From: Leptodactylus fallax
Taxonomy: Eukaryota > Chordata > Amphibia > Anura > Leptodactylidae
Reading direction: 5' to 3'
DNA length: 64,000 nt
Assembly (NCBI GenBank): GCA_947044405.1
Contig: CAMRHE010000068.1
Coordinates: forward strand, 1,118,001 to 1,182,000
Position 1 is the stretch's first letter, and each line of letters starts with the position of its first letter. Under the pieces are notes generated by a model. That model was given only the letters and a program-made list of their open reading frames with translations, was not told the origin of the DNA and searched no databases. The translations under genes and the position numbers were made by a program. Below, piece after piece: positions 1 to 10,010 of the stretch.

Positions 1-188
1 AACATCATTGCAGCCCTGCCTTAAAAGGACCACCTAACATTGTTTCAGTGATTGCTCCATTAACACAGGTGTGGGTGTTGATGAGGACAGGGCTGGAGAT
101 CAATCTGTCATGATTAAGTAAGAATGACACCACTGGACACTTTAAAAGGAGGCTGGTGCTTGCCATCATTGTTTCTCTTCTGTTAACC

Positions 189-1205
189 ATGGTTATCTCT
201 AAAGAAACACGTGCAGTCATCATTGCACTGCACAAAAATGGCCTAACTGGGAAGAGTATTGCAGCTAGAAAGATTGCACCTCAGTCAACAATCTATCGCA
301 TCATCAAGAACTTCAAGGAGAGAGGTTCCATTGGTGCCAAAAAGGCTCCAGGGCGCCCAAGAAAGACCAGCAAGCGGCAGGACCGTCTCTTAAAAGTGTT
401 TCAGCTGCGGGATGGGGCTACCAGCAGTGCAGAGCTTGCTGAGGAATGGCAGCAGGCAGGTGTGAGTGCATCTGCACGCACTGTGAGGCGGAGACTCTTG
501 GAGCAAGGCCTGGTCTCAAGGAGGGCAGCAAAGAAGCCACTTCTCTCCAGAAAAAACATCAGGGACAGACTGATATTCTGCAAAAGGTACAGGGAGTGGA
601 CTGCTGAGGACTGGGGTAAAGTCATTTTCTCTGATGAATCCCCTTTTCGATTGTTTGGAACATCTGGAAAACAGCTTATTCGGAGAAGAAGAGGTGAGCG
701 CTACCACCAGTCTTGTCTCATGCCAACTGTAAAGCATCCTGAAACCATTCATGTGTGGGGTTGCTTCTCAGCCAAGGGAATCGGCTCTCTCACAGTCTTG
801 CCTAAAAACACAGCCATGAATAAAGAATGGTACCAGAATGTCCTCCAAGAGCAACTTCTCCCAACCGTCCAAGAGCAGTTTGGCGCTCAACAATGCCTTT
901 TCCAGCATGATGGAGCACCTTGCCATAAAGCAAAGGTGATAACTAAATGGCTCAGGGAACAAAACATAGAGATTTTGGGTCCATGGCCTGGAAACTCCCC
1001 AGATCTTAATCCCATTGAGAACTTGTGGTCAATCATCAAGAGACGGGTGGACAAACAAAAACCAACAAATTCAGACAAAATGAAAGCATTGATTCTGCAA
1101 GAATGGACTGCTATCAGTCAGGATTTGGTCCAGAAGTTGATTGAGAGCATGCCAGGGAGAATTGCAGAGGTCCTGAAGAAGAAGGGTCAACACTGCAAAT
1201 ATTGA
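189..1205 (+). CDS. Tc1-like transposase, intact, DD35E spacing
   Basis: The protein would bind the transposon ends and cut and rejoin DNA in the nucleus by the DDE/D mechanism. I chose the ATG at 189 (MVISKETRAV). The frame stays open upstream to 156, but only with a GTG start. This start gives 338 residues, normal for Tc1 transposases (about 340). Residues 1-110 look like the paired-type double helix-turn-helix DNA-binding region, with the GRPR hook at 55-58 followed by a basic stretch. The catalytic region shows D149 (FSDES), D241 (QHDGAPCH) and E277 (SPDLNPIENLW). There are 35 residues between D241 and E277, one more than in classic DD34E Tc1. No stop or frameshift is present. No host promoter is visible. 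Activity is not shown; an intact frame suggests only a young copy. Confidence 0.92.
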   Translation: MVISKETRAVIIALHKNGLTGKSIAARKIAPQSTIYRIIKNFKERGSIGAKKAPGRPRKTSKRQDRLLKVFQLRDGATSSAELAEEWQQAGVSASARTVRRRLLEQGLVSRRAAKKPLLSRKNIRDRLIFCKRYREWTAEDWGKVIFSDESPFRLFGTSGKQLIRRRRGERYHQSCLMPTVKHPETIHVWGCFSAKGIGSLTVLPKNTAMNKEWYQNVLQEQLLPTVQEQFGAQQCLFQHDGAPCHKAKVITKWLREQNIEILGPWPGNSPDLNPIENLWSIIKRRVDKQKPTNSDKMKALILQEWTAISQDLVQKLIESMPGRIAEVLKKKGQHCKY

Positions 1206-1342
1206 CTTGCTGCATTAACTCATTCTAACTGTCAATATAAGCTTCTGTTACTCATAATATGAATGCAATTCTATTTCTGTATGTGATAAAAACATCTGAC
1301 AAACACACATAAAAACCAGAGGGCAGCAGATCATGTGAAAAT

Positions 1343-1382
1343 ATAATATTTGTGTCATTCTCAAAACTTTTGGCCATGACTG
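1343..1382 (+). repeat. Right terminal inverted repeat of the Tc1 element
   Basis: The stretch ends ...CTTTTGGCCATGACTG and is followed by TA. Its reverse complement starts CAGTCATGGCCAAAAG, which I recall as the end of a common vertebrate Tc1 group. The left partner is outside the window, so the repeat length is approximate. Confidence 0.75.
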
Positions 1383-1384
1383 TA

Positions 1385-1600
1385 CAGTAGTGTGAGCATT
1401 GTGTGTAGACAGTATATATCAGTATTATTAGTGCACTGTAGTGTGAGTATTGTGTAAGTACTGTTATATAGGCAGTATCTATCAGTATTATTAGTGTACT
1501 AAAGTGTGAGCATTTTGTATAGGCAGTGTATGTCAGTATTATTTGTGCACTGTAGTGTGAGTATTGTATATGTCAGTATTATTCGTTCACTGTTTGCACT
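1385..1600. repeat. Degenerate tandem repeat, about 50-64 bp unit
   Basis: About four imperfect units each contain AGTGTGAG, TATTGTGTA and TCAGTATTATTAGTGCACTG. Unit starts are near 1387, 1439, 1503 and 1552. It directly abuts the Tc1 target TA. The short frames in it are not genes. Confidence 0.7.
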
Positions 1601-1990
1601 ATATCTAGGTACTAGATACAGAGGTGTAACTAAAGGCTCATGGGCCCTTGTGCAAGGCTTCGCCATGGGCTCCCTAACCTGACCTGTATACGACCATGGT
1701 CTTAAATTATGCACATGGGTGCACTGGGTATAAATAGTTCTGCCATAATATACTATACATAGAAATACAGTATTTTATACTGTACTCAGATAATAATCTC
1801 TCTATATAATGCCTCCATAAACTACATGTGCTGCTTTTCTTGCTTTTGCGTTCTCTCCATATATGTTACGTCATGACCGCCTGAGGACATGGATACAGAT
1901 GAAGGTTGTGTATGTCCCCTTTAAAGAGTTTTCCAGGCCTTTTCGATTGATGACCTATCAATGTGTGATCAGCTTGAGCTCTCTTCCTTG
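1601..1990. other. Non-coding, small hAT-like repeat fragment at 1615-1690
   Basis: The 1615-1690 part (GAGGTGTAACTAAAGG, then GGGCCCTTGTGCAAGG) resembles other pieces of a GGGGTGTAAC/GGGGCCC family in the window (26.6, 35.7, 48.5 and 55.9 kb). I see nothing recognisable in the remainder. Confidence 0.4.
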
Positions 1991-2182
1991 TGCTGGTGAT
2001 GTCACATTCATCAGTCACATGTCCCAAGTATGGCTTGCAATCTAATTTCCCTATCAGCAGGTTTTAGGATTGTGAGAGGAAACAAGGGGGAACATACAAA
2101 CTCCTTGCAGGTTTTGTCCTAGCCTGGATTTGAACCCAGGACTCCAGTGTTGCAAGGCAACAGTGCTAACCACTGAGCTGCA
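1990..2182 (-). repeat. tRNA-derived SINE copy, minus strand
   Basis: Read on the minus strand, it starts with a tRNA-like head: an A-box-like GCTCAGTGGTTAGCAC, then a B box GGGTTCAAATCC within CCTGGGTTCAAATCCAGG. The body is TTTGTATGTTCCCCC, then GATAGGGAAATTAGATTG. A second copy at 29.90-30.13 kb has the same order. It lacks features of a working tRNA (no paired acceptor stem) and lies inside a longer repeat, so it is annotated as a SINE. The 3' border near 1990 is approximate. Confidence 0.75.
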
Positions 2183-3128
2183 ATACCAAGCGCAGCCACA
2201 GTGCAGTGTATGGCGCTGTTCCTGGTATTCACCGAAGAGGCCGCAGCACTCACCTGAACGCTGTGGCCTGTACAACCAGCTGATTGGGGGGTTTGGGGGT
2301 CATTCCCTGTCCTCTTTGGACCTCTTCCAGACTCGTGACTGACACCCAGCGGTCACTTAGCGTCTGTGTCACAAATGTTATTGGACCTCAGCGGTCCCTG
2401 ACGTCAGTCAGGAGGCTGGTAGAGACCTGAAGAGGACAGGGAGTTGTGCCGGAGCCCAGGGGACACCATTTTTTTTTTTGTTTGCTTCGCTCCCTAGCCT
2501 CCGCTTATTATACTCTGAGGTCTGCAGAGACCCCACAAAATAATAATAGCAGTTTCGGTCCAATCAGAACTGCAGTAAATAACTGACAAAATCACGTCAG
2601 TTACCCGGGGTGACATTCCGATTTGGGTATTTTATTATTATCTTATACATTGTGTATTATGTTATACATTGTATTTTATGTTGTACATTATATATTACGT
2701 TACGGTGACTCTTGGCGTTCCTTTCTGTGCTTCCTCCGTACTGCCACATAAGGGGACACAAGGTCAGGGGTGAAGATCCTGTATGGAGACGACGATCAAT
2801 CACGTAGTGTACGCGTGACAGGTTACGTTCTATAGGACACGTAAGGGGGAAGCGACCGCTCGTTTTTTCTGTCTCTACCATACAGATCACATTGACAGCT
2901 ATATACTCCCGGCCCGTGGTTACTGCTTGTTCACCATCTGCATCAATATACTTGCGAGCATGAACAAGCCCTTAGTGCAAAATTAATTGGGCAGCACAAG
3001 TCTTTTGGCGTCCTCATTTATCATATGTGCCCCATTCTCCAGATTTACCGCTAATGATGGCCCAGATTGAGGGCACCTATGGGAGATATGGCACATGTAG
3101 AGATAATTGGGAAATATAGAAATGTTGA
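2183..3128. other. Non-coding; fragments of palindromic repeats only
   Basis: A piece with GCTGCAATACCAAGCGCAGCC (around 2178-2200) shares the module GCTGCAATACCA that recurs at 32.2, 50.1, 56.9 and 61.4 kb. The rest, including a short poly-T near 2470, shows no exon and no clear repeat structure. Confidence 0.4.
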
Positions 3129-3412
3129 GGGTGCATTTACATGGTCAGGTTTTTGCATGCAGTTTTTGAGGCCAAAACCACCATGAATCTACCATGAAGG
3201 GCATTTATGCCATCTCTGGGACCCACATCCATCTCTAAAATTAGCCACCAAGCCAGCGGCGTAGCCTGCAGCTCCTGGGCCCCAATACAAAATCTGTAAT
3301 GGGGCTGCTAGTATAGAGAATAGGTGCTATGCTTCCTCTTATTTTCAATCCACTCCTGTATTTGGCTTCAAAAACTGCATGCAAAAACCTGAACGTGTAA
3401 ATGCAGCCTAAT
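3129..3412. repeat. Foldback MITE-like element with a nested insertion
   Basis: The left arm (3130-3178) contains GGTGCATTTACATGGTCAGG and TTTTTGCATGCAGTTTTTGA. The right arm (3360-3411) repeats these in inverted order. Between the arms, around 3253-3310, sits a fragment with CTGGGCCCCAATACAAAATC and TGGGGC. That fragment belongs to the hAT-like family also seen at 48.5 and 55.97 kb, so it looks nested. Confidence 0.65.
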
Positions 3413-4860
3413 AGGGCTGTGTATACTTTATATCCGCCAGGCAGGGGAGGGGACGGACCCGCTAGATGAATGTCTTAGCTCTCGCACGGTTTTATCCAGC
3501 ACGTTCACGTCTGCTGCCCTTTGGCTTGTAACATTTTGTTTACAGATTTGTCACGCTGCGTGGACTTGTGGCGTCATTATGTTATTGCTCTCAAGCAATC
3601 CATGCTGGAGGGCCGGGGTGGGAGATGGCTGGGCCCGGATTCAGAGGGTTAGACAGACAGATGATCAGCTCTTCATTGTACTTGTCTATGTGCTGCGTTC
3701 CGATGCATTGGTTTATATAGGGGGGTAGCTGAAAAGGATGGGATACAACTGGGCCAATGCCTGAAGGGTAGGGGGGTCTCTAGAAAAAGGTCATTATAGA
3801 TAGGGGGGTTTGCATAATTTAGGACATCATCACGGAGTGTGATTATATCTCAATTTACCAGTGACTATTTCCTTATATTGAGTATATAGATTAATGTGCG
3901 GGGGTATAGAGACTGAAATATGGGCCTGGGAAGGGTCTAAATGCACACAAACCTGCGCAGCAACGGGTCCGTGTAAAAAAACGGCACAGGCTACACATGG
4001 ATGAGATCGGGGTGCCACTCGCTTCTCCACGGACCCACTGAGCCCAGGCTACACAACAGACAGGAAGAAGAATTTAGCCCCAGGCTCACGGCCCCATGAT
4101 AATGCACAGACATGCGTATGGGGCCGTAGAAATAATAGTCAGTGTGCTAGCTGGTAAAAACCGCGCTAACACACTGACCAGTCACACCGGCCATGTAATA
4201 TAAACAACACATGATAGATGGGGTCCTGGTTCCAGAATTCGCAGAGGTACCCCCAATTGCGTAATCTGACATGGAGAGTCGCTAGTGTACGCCGGTGGGT
4301 ATAGTTGCCAAGGTGGAGAGTATCGTGCACGTGTCCTATTCTTATTAATAGTGATATTCTCTGGATTTTGCAGACCCCTGTAGCACCCAGCATGCATGTC
4401 CAATGTCAGATAGCGGTGACTACCAGGTGCTTTACCTGACCTGATAAACAGAAGGACTGATGACTTTAAAGGGAACCGCTCAGAGCAGGTCCATAGGCCG
4501 TCATGTTGGTGCTGAATGTATTTTGTGGACTCATTTAGTTATTAAAGTTGCTCCTGTTTAGGTTGCTCATACTCTAACAGCCCCATACACATCGGCTGAG
4601 CATGCATGTGTTCTGAATGGAAGAGGAGGACACATGGCTTCTCTCTGACAAGCAGGGCTGTGGCGTTGGTAGGCCTAACCCACCAACTCCGACTCCTCTA
4701 TTTTTCTACAGCCAGACTTCTTCATGAATGACAGACAAAATCAGAAGCCGCAAAGATCCTCTATCAACAATAATGTAAACTAGCGCAAAGGGAACATGGC
4801 GGAGCCGCCCCATGAATCAGGTTGCGATCTGGCTGCTTCCAAACTGTGACTCTACAGCAA
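3413..4860. other. Non-coding, no exon or clear element seen
   Basis: A GTGTGCTAGCTG stretch near 4141 resembles parts of elements at 46.9-47.1 and 54.4 kb. Otherwise I see no supported structure. Open frames of 66-75 codons on the minus strand have no recognisable content. Confidence 0.35.
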
Positions 4861-4930
4861 CTCTCCCAGCATGTACTGACAACCTGCAGCTATAAGGCAT
4901 GCTGGGAGTTGTAGTTTCCCGACAGTTGAA
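4861..4930. repeat. MITE fragment with ZNF143/THAP11-like motif
   Basis: Positions 4897-4917 contain GCATGCTGGGAGTTGTAG plus TTT, the reverse complement of ACTACAACTCCCAGCATGC. The same block occurs in a palindromic element at 34.84-35.0 kb and as fragments at 17.15, 21.67 and 50.89 kb. It is therefore a dispersed repeat piece and not a single promoter site. Confidence 0.6.
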
Positions 4931-4984
4931 GAGCCACAGTTTGCAGACCAATGCCACAGATTAGATTTTTCTCCGCATGTATAT

Positions 4985-5665
4985 AATTTTTTACTCCTCC
5001 CTCCCCCTTCCCAAAGCCATAACTTTTTTTATTTTTTAATTCATAGAGCAGGACAAATTATACTTTGTAGCGGCGCCATTTAATATTCCGTACGATGTAC
5101 TGGGAAGCTGGAAAAAATTCACAATGGGGTTTTGTTTTTACAGCGTTCACTGTGCGGCCACAATGACACGTCGCCTGTATTCTGCAGATCGGCAGGATTA
5201 TAGTGATTAGCAAATCTATATAGTTCTTGTTTTAGTTTAACACCTTTTAAAAATATCCAAAATTTTTGTAAAACCTTTTTTTAGGAGTTGCCCCATAGTC
5301 TGACACCCGTAATTTCTTTATATTTCCATATACTGGGCTGCATAAGGCGTGTTTTTTTTTTTTCCCGCGGAGCCAGATGTACATTTTATTTGTACCATTT
5401 TGGGCAATGTCTGATGTTTTGATTCCTTTTTGTTCAAATTTTATGGGAGGTGAAACAATGAATAAACGCCGTTTTTGGCTTTTTGATTTTTTGCTCGTTC
5501 ATCATATGGGTAAAATATTTTTCTAAATTTGTAGTTTGGGCGTTTTCGGACATAGGGATAACTAATGTGTTTTATGTGTTTTACTTTATATTTTTATGTG
5601 TTCTAGGAAAAGGAAGGGGGATTAGAATTTTTAGTTTTTTAATTTTTTAAAGATTATTATTTTTT
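4985..5665 (+). repeat. AT-rich dispersed repeat (frog-type, unnamed)
   Basis: It starts CTCCTCCCTCCCCCTTCCC, then CCATAACTTTTTT and GGCGCCATTTAATATTCCG, and continues AT-rich with T tracts. A partial copy in the opposite orientation lies at 18110-18366, with GTGGGGAGTAAAAAACC and CCTCCTACAGCTCCGTG. I cannot assign a transposon class. Confidence 0.45.
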
Positions 5666-7436
5666 TTTTTTTTACTGTGGTTTTTAGATCCCCTGAGGAG
5701 TCTGTTCACTAATACAATACATTGCATCGCTAATGCCAATATATTGTAAAATCCACACACTTCCACAGCTTTGAAGACAGGCCTGGGAACCTGTAATAGG
5801 CTCCCCGCTGCCTAGGCATTGGATCGCCACCCCCAGACCCATTTTGCGGAACGAGAATCCTACCGAAAATGTCGACGCCCATGCGTCTCTGGGAAAATGG
5901 TGCCTCGGTCATCCTTGATGGAGGTATTATATGATGGCCGCTGAGACTATGGTGGCCACCATATTTAAAGCCCCGACATCTGCTGTAGTATCAGGGGTAT
6001 GTCACGCCAAAATGCCTCTCAAACCAATACCCGTGCCATGTCGGGGCCTATAACCGGAGCCTAAACCTAGCTATGTGGCTGCAAACCAATGCAGCAAAGC
6101 AGAGACAATCCAATATGCAAATCAGCCCGCAAGTGCATTGGGGGCGGAGCTTGTATTACTAGATTTGCCTACAGACTTTAGGTGTCATGTCGGGAGGCCA
6201 TTGCAAAGCTTGGATTGTTTCTCTTCCACCATGAAGGTACGGACTTTTCATGGTGCTTTGGGGTATTGTATACCATGATGTATAGAGCTAATAGTCTGGT
6301 GCGATGCTGTTTGGGTTTTAATATCTACGGCAAAACGGTTTCTGTTGCAGATTTTATTCCTTTGACTGTAGTAGGAATGAAATCTGCAGAAAAATACATA
6401 TTTTACACATGTATACTTTGCTGTCGTATTCTCGGCTTGTGGGTTTACCCAATTTTTGCAAATCCCATTTACGAAATCTGTCCCCAACATACATATATCA
6501 CTGCTGGATGAGGCCCCTTATTTTACTCCCAGGACTGTGCCGAGAAGGGATTGCATTTTTTTGCATCAAATAAGTGTCTCTTAATCTTGGCCCGCCATAT
6601 GGCACAACTTTCCCTCTGAGTTTCCCAAACTCATGTTTGGTGCCAATATCAGTAAATTTTACCTGAAAATGTCAGCCAACTAATACAGTTCTAGTAAAAT
6701 GCACCCACAAAGTTGCAAAATTTTAAAGTACATGGGCAAAGCTGGAATTTTAAAAATGGTCGTGTGATGTAGATTATTTCCGATGAAATTCCAAGACTCT
6801 GGTGTAGTAAGTGCGGTACGCTGTAAGAATCGCTTACCTCCATTTATGCAGACAGGAGCACACAACTGGTGCAGTCTACTCCGCTGACTCCCAAATGTCT
6901 CTCGGGCACCATAACCAGCTACAAGTGGCTATTTTACTTCCTACCCTTGGGCACCTCCATGCAGAAGCCCCTACGACAAACCATGTCATGCCAATGCGTT
7001 CCCCTTCCCCCATGATTTTAGCCTGGGTCTGATCTTCCTTTTGGGAAAGTGTCATTAGACTCCTGGCTAAAGGAGCGACCTCCAAGACTCCTGCAATTCT
7101 GACCACATATATTTTATGTGCTTGGTTCTGGGATACTATGTCCTTCTTATTCAGGGGGTGGGCTGGCAGGATGGAAAGGGAAAGGGAAGGCATGGAGCAT
7201 TGTCAACAGAAGAAGGGGTCATAGACTCATGGTTGGCAGAAAAGATGGTGTGGCTATGCTACAATTCCCTACCTCAGTACAGCGACCAGGCAATGTTGGC
7301 AAGTATGCCGACTGATATATGTGCCAGTAGTGCCGTTCTATACAGTATATACCAGGGCTGTGGAGTAGGCAGGTCAAACGTCTGACTCTGACTCTTTCAT
7401 AAATGGCTGACAGCCATGGTCAGACAGAAGCAGTAA
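5666..7436. other. Non-coding, nothing recognised
   Basis: This stretch holds several frames of 60-109 codons in both orientations (for example 6182-6511 and 6876-7193). None has a recognisable domain, flanking splice signals with a family match, or low-repeat coding character. I see no repeat with defined ends. Confidence 0.35.
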
Positions 7437-7640
7437 GGGTGGGTTCACACTTGCGCCCGGAGTCCGTCCGCCACGAATCCGACCTAAATGTCGGAAAAAA
7501 GGATAGGGAAAGGATTGGGAAAGGTTTGAGACGCTTTGCTTAAAAACCCATTCACTTCAGTGGGGCTGTCCGATTGCACCCTCTGCGCCACAAAGCCGTT
7601 TTTTTTTCCGTTGGACACAAAGTCCTGCATGTATGACAAA
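7437..7640. repeat. Partial TTCACAC-end foldback element
   Basis: It begins GGGTGGGTTCACACTTGCG, matching the terminal pattern of complete elements at 62.04, 62.43 and 59.24 kb. No matching inverted right end was found, so it appears truncated. Confidence 0.45.
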
Positions 7641-7696
7641 CTATGTATCTAATTCATTTTGCAGTGTTGATAATTGTATATCATGAAAGATCATTA

Positions 7697-7780
7697 AGGC
7701 CTCACGTTGCGGAAACGCAGATTTTTGTTGTCGTAGATTTTGCTGCATTTTTTTGAGCCTGGAATTTTCTGGCTGCAAAT
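7697..7780. repeat. Half copy of the GGCTGAGGCCCC foldback family
   Basis: It contains AAGGCCTCACGTTGCGG and AAACGCAGATTTTTG, then TTTTGCTGCATTTTTTTGAG. This matches the left arm of the complete copy at 7998-8216, about 220 bp downstream. Confidence 0.55.
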
Positions 7781-7997
7781 CGATTTTTCATACTGATGAC
7801 CTATCCACAGGACCTATATGACACTGGGACCCCGCACAGATCAGCTGAAGCAGCAGTCTCCGGGTGCCGGAAGCTGCCTAGTCGAGGCGTGCCGGACGTA
7901 TTCAAGTGCTTGCTGATCTTTACAGTGACCCGGTGTCAAACCCGCACAGATCACAGACTATCCTGTGGCTAGGGCATCAGTATGAAAAACCCCTTTA
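7781..7997. repeat. GATGACCTATCC palindromic repeat
   Basis: The left part CATACTGATGACCTATCCAC and the right part CCTGTGGCTAGGGCATCAG are inverted relatives. The centre has GACCCCGCACAGATCAGCTG. Related copies lie at 15.84, 17.26, 17.78, 23.74, 33.26 and 46.16 kb. It sits between two members of another foldback family. Confidence 0.55.
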
Positions 7998-8216
7998 GGC
8001 TGAGGCCCCACGTTGCAGAAACGCAGCTTCTTTTGTTGCAGATTTTGCTGCGATTTTTTGAGCCAAACCTAGCAGTGGCTACAAAAGGAATAGGAAATCT
8101 ATAGGAAGTTCTTATACTTCTCCCTTCTGCTCAACCCACTCCTGGCTTTGGCTCAAAAAACCGCAGCAAAATCTGCAATAAAAAAAAAGCTGCGTTTCTG
8201 CAACATGGGGCCTCAT
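7998..8216. repeat. Complete GGCTGAGGCCCC foldback MITE-like element
   Basis: The left arm starts GGCTGAGGCCCCACGTTGC with AGAAACGCAGC, TTTTGCTGCGATTTTTTGAG. The right arm is its inverted copy, ending CAACATGGGGCCTCA. Arms are about 70-90 bp around a short centre. There is no coding potential. Another complete copy lies at 31666-31875, related copies at 46722-46905, 49578-49746 and 33663-33937, and a left half at 63930-64000. Confidence 0.8.
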
Positions 8217-8346
8217 TAATTTTATTTTGATGCCTGGGTTGCGAACTTTTTTTCCAACCGAGACTCTGACTCCCCCCAAAACTGTCCCCAACTCCACTAT
8301 ATATAACGGTGATGTGGGATTCGTAGTATATACTGTGTATGTCGGT

Positions 8347-8367
8347 TTATATATATATATATATACA
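8347..8367. repeat. Short (TA)n microsatellite
   Basis: An uninterrupted alternating TA run lies within a gene-free stretch (8217-8560) that otherwise shows nothing. Confidence 0.8.
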
Positions 8368-8559
8368 TTAGAGTATTTCTGTATTATGCGTGTTGTATAC
8401 GGTGTGTGATATCAGACGGTGCAGTATTCGCTCACACCACACAATAGACATCTGGGCTCATACTAAATATTTATTTAGAGGCCTTTCTGAGCTTTTATAA
8501 CTTCATAGCAGGGTAAAATCTCCAGTTAGCGTTGACTGATTTTATCCGGAGGGGTTAAT

Positions 8560-8780
8560 CTCCTGGTGCAGGTAGAGTCAGCGGTGGAGAGCTGATCAGT
8601 ATTCATGTCAGCATGCAGCATGCGGGAGGACCGGTGTCTTGCAGCAGTCGCTTCATCATCAGCAGCTCCCTCTTTGCCCCAGTGACGTCACTCATCCCTG
8701 AGTCAGTGCTAACCAGGATGCCCACAGCTGCCCCTGGACCCGTCACCGCTGCAGCCGTCTGACAGCTCAGATGTCACCCA
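8560..8780 (+). promoter_or_regulatory. shank2: Candidate SHANK2 internal promoter region: CRE plus AP-1
   Basis: A perfect palindromic CRE, TGACGTCA, lies at 8683-8690 and an AP-1 site, TGAGTCA, at 8699-8705. The local sequence is GC-richer and lacks the repeat families around it. The CRE is about 1.15 kb upstream of the first SHANK2 exon A ATG. These motifs are seen directly. That they drive the short SHANK2 isoform is inference, and no TATA box or mapped start is available. CREB binding would fit a neuronal, activity-linked gene. Confidence 0.4.
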
Positions 8781-9832
8781 TCACCTCCTGAAATGAGAAG
8801 GGTCATATGAGGTAAAGGGAGGCATTCTGCATCAGCACCAACCTGGGACAGTCGCCCACTCTGCCAGGGTCTTCCTTCTTGGATCTGATCTTTGTGAGGT
8901 TGTAATTTGCAGTGGGGAGGGGGGATAATCCCTGCTCCTTGCCAAACTGGAGGGGGGTCTATGAAAAGACACCAGATGTACAGTATATAGCGTGGCATTA
9001 GGAGGCTCTTCCTTTGAGGGGGTGCAGGAGCATCTGTCCTACTATAGGGGGCTTTAAGGTAGTGATCACTGGAGGTTTGGATTATTTTTGTTATTACTGC
9101 CCCCCCTCCCCTGCATCCTCCTGGGAATACAGCCGTACCCCGCTCTACTATTGAGATGATGCAGTTTTCCTGACACCGTGGAAATGTGCACCGGATGACG
9201 CGGAGCTACACGTTGCTAGCATTCCTGGCAGTCACATGATCATGTGGGATCCTTGCAGCATGCAACATTTAATAAGACTAGAAATGGGGGTTTTGATGCA
9301 AGGCTCTCTCCTGTGACTTCATATGTGCCTTTAGCTGGCTTGGACAGGAAGCAGAACCAAAAAAAAAAAAAAAAAAAACAACAAAAACAAACAAACATAC
9401 AAGCCTGTTTACATGATGCCACCTGATTTCTGGCTACCTGGTGTCGGATTTTGGAAGAAGACCCCGGTGGATCCTTAGCCGAAGAGTTTATTAAGGGATC
9501 GCTGTGCAGTTCTTGTTGTAGTTTCTGTCTCGCACACAGCTGACATGATCACACGCTCTCCCAGCCATTTGTACATAGGAAGGATCAGCATGCCGGTTTT
9601 CTACCTCTGTCTGCTGCAGGCTCTCCTCCCCTCACATCTCGTGCATTCTGCCATGTAGTAGTGGTCCTGCCGGGTTCCTTTTTTTTTTTTTTTTTTTTTT
9701 TTATTTATTATTATTATTTTTTTTTTTTTGTATAATTTATATTTTTTAAATGTTTTTTTTGCATACTCTTTCCTTGCTTTCTGGATGCCACCCTTGGCAC
9801 CTGCAATGCCATCTGATTAATTGGGATTGACA
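8781..9832 (+). other. shank2: Probable 5' leader/upstream flank of SHANK2 exon A
   Basis: No repeat with defined ends is seen. Two homopolymer tracts stand out: poly-A at about 9359-9378 and a long T-rich block at about 9680-9735. In the exon A frame, the TAA at 9818-9820 closes the frame before the first ATG at 9833. Where transcription begins cannot be told from the sequence. Confidence 0.35.
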
Positions 9833-10010
9833 ATGATGATGATGAACATGCATTCTCGGAGAGCAACTGCAGCCGTGATGATGAGAGGCTGTAATAATGG
9901 TCGCTATGCTCGAAATTCTCCCCACAGTGACTGCATTATCGAGGAGAAGACCGTGGTCCTACAGAAGAAGGATAATGAAGGCTTCGGATTCGTACTCAGG
10001 GGGGCAAAAG
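9833..10010 (+). CDS. shank2: SHANK2 exon A: start of short isoform and PDZ beta1-beta2
   Basis: SHANK2 is a postsynaptic density scaffold at excitatory synapses. Its PDZ domain binds C-termini of GKAP/SAPAP proteins. This exon encodes residues 1-59 and the first base of codon 60. It runs through a Met/Ala/Arg-rich leader (1-32), then DCIIEEKTVVLQKK and the carboxylate-binding loop GFGF at 50-53, ending VLRGAK. The donor is AAAG|GTAAGA (10011). In-frame ATGs occur at 9833, 9836, 9839 and 9842; alignment from memory with mammalian short SHANK2 (leader ending VMM..NNGR) does not decide between them. DCIIEEK fits SHANK2 better than SHANK1 or SHANK3. An acceptor-like CCCCACAG ends at 9927, so in long isoforms the exon may instead start at 9928. 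Confidence 0.93.
9915..9928 (+). promoter_or_regulatory. shank2: Acceptor-like site inside exon A (AG 9926-9927)
   Basis: The sequence ATTCTCCCCACAG|TGAC has a pyrimidine run and AG directly before the Asp-Cys-Ile-Ile codons. Splicing here would join upstream SH3-region exons to an 83-bp exon (9928-10010), keeping the PDZ frame if the upstream exon ends in phase 2. This would make exon A a composite first/internal exon. The position coincides with where short and long SHANK2 forms diverge, from memory of the mammalian gene. Confidence 0.6.

Larger units (their letters stand above)
1..1384 (+). mobile_element. Tc1/mariner DNA transposon, left end outside window
   Basis: The block contains a complete Tc1-type transposase frame, a short 3' untranslated part, and a right terminal repeat. 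Read inward on the minus strand, that repeat begins CAGTCATGGCCAAAAG. The element appears to end at 1382, followed by the TA dinucleotide (1383-1384) expected from Tc1/mariner target duplication. The left terminal repeat is not in the window, so the full length and left TA cannot be checked. A moderately repetitive tract begins directly after the TA. The element lies about 8.4 kb upstream of SHANK2 exon A, probably in an upstream SHANK2 intron if the long isoform exists in this species. Confidence 0.9.

Noticed and set aside
156..188. Upstream extension of the transposase frame
   Set aside because: It depends on a GTG start. The ATG at 189 gives the normal Tc1 N-terminus and length.
2117..2182. 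tRNA gene on the minus strand
   Set aside because: It has A and B boxes but no paired acceptor stem or clear anticodon arm, and it continues into a SINE body.
9359..9378. Poly-A as the tail of a processed pseudogene
   Set aside because: No coding remnant or retrocopy sequence lies upstream.
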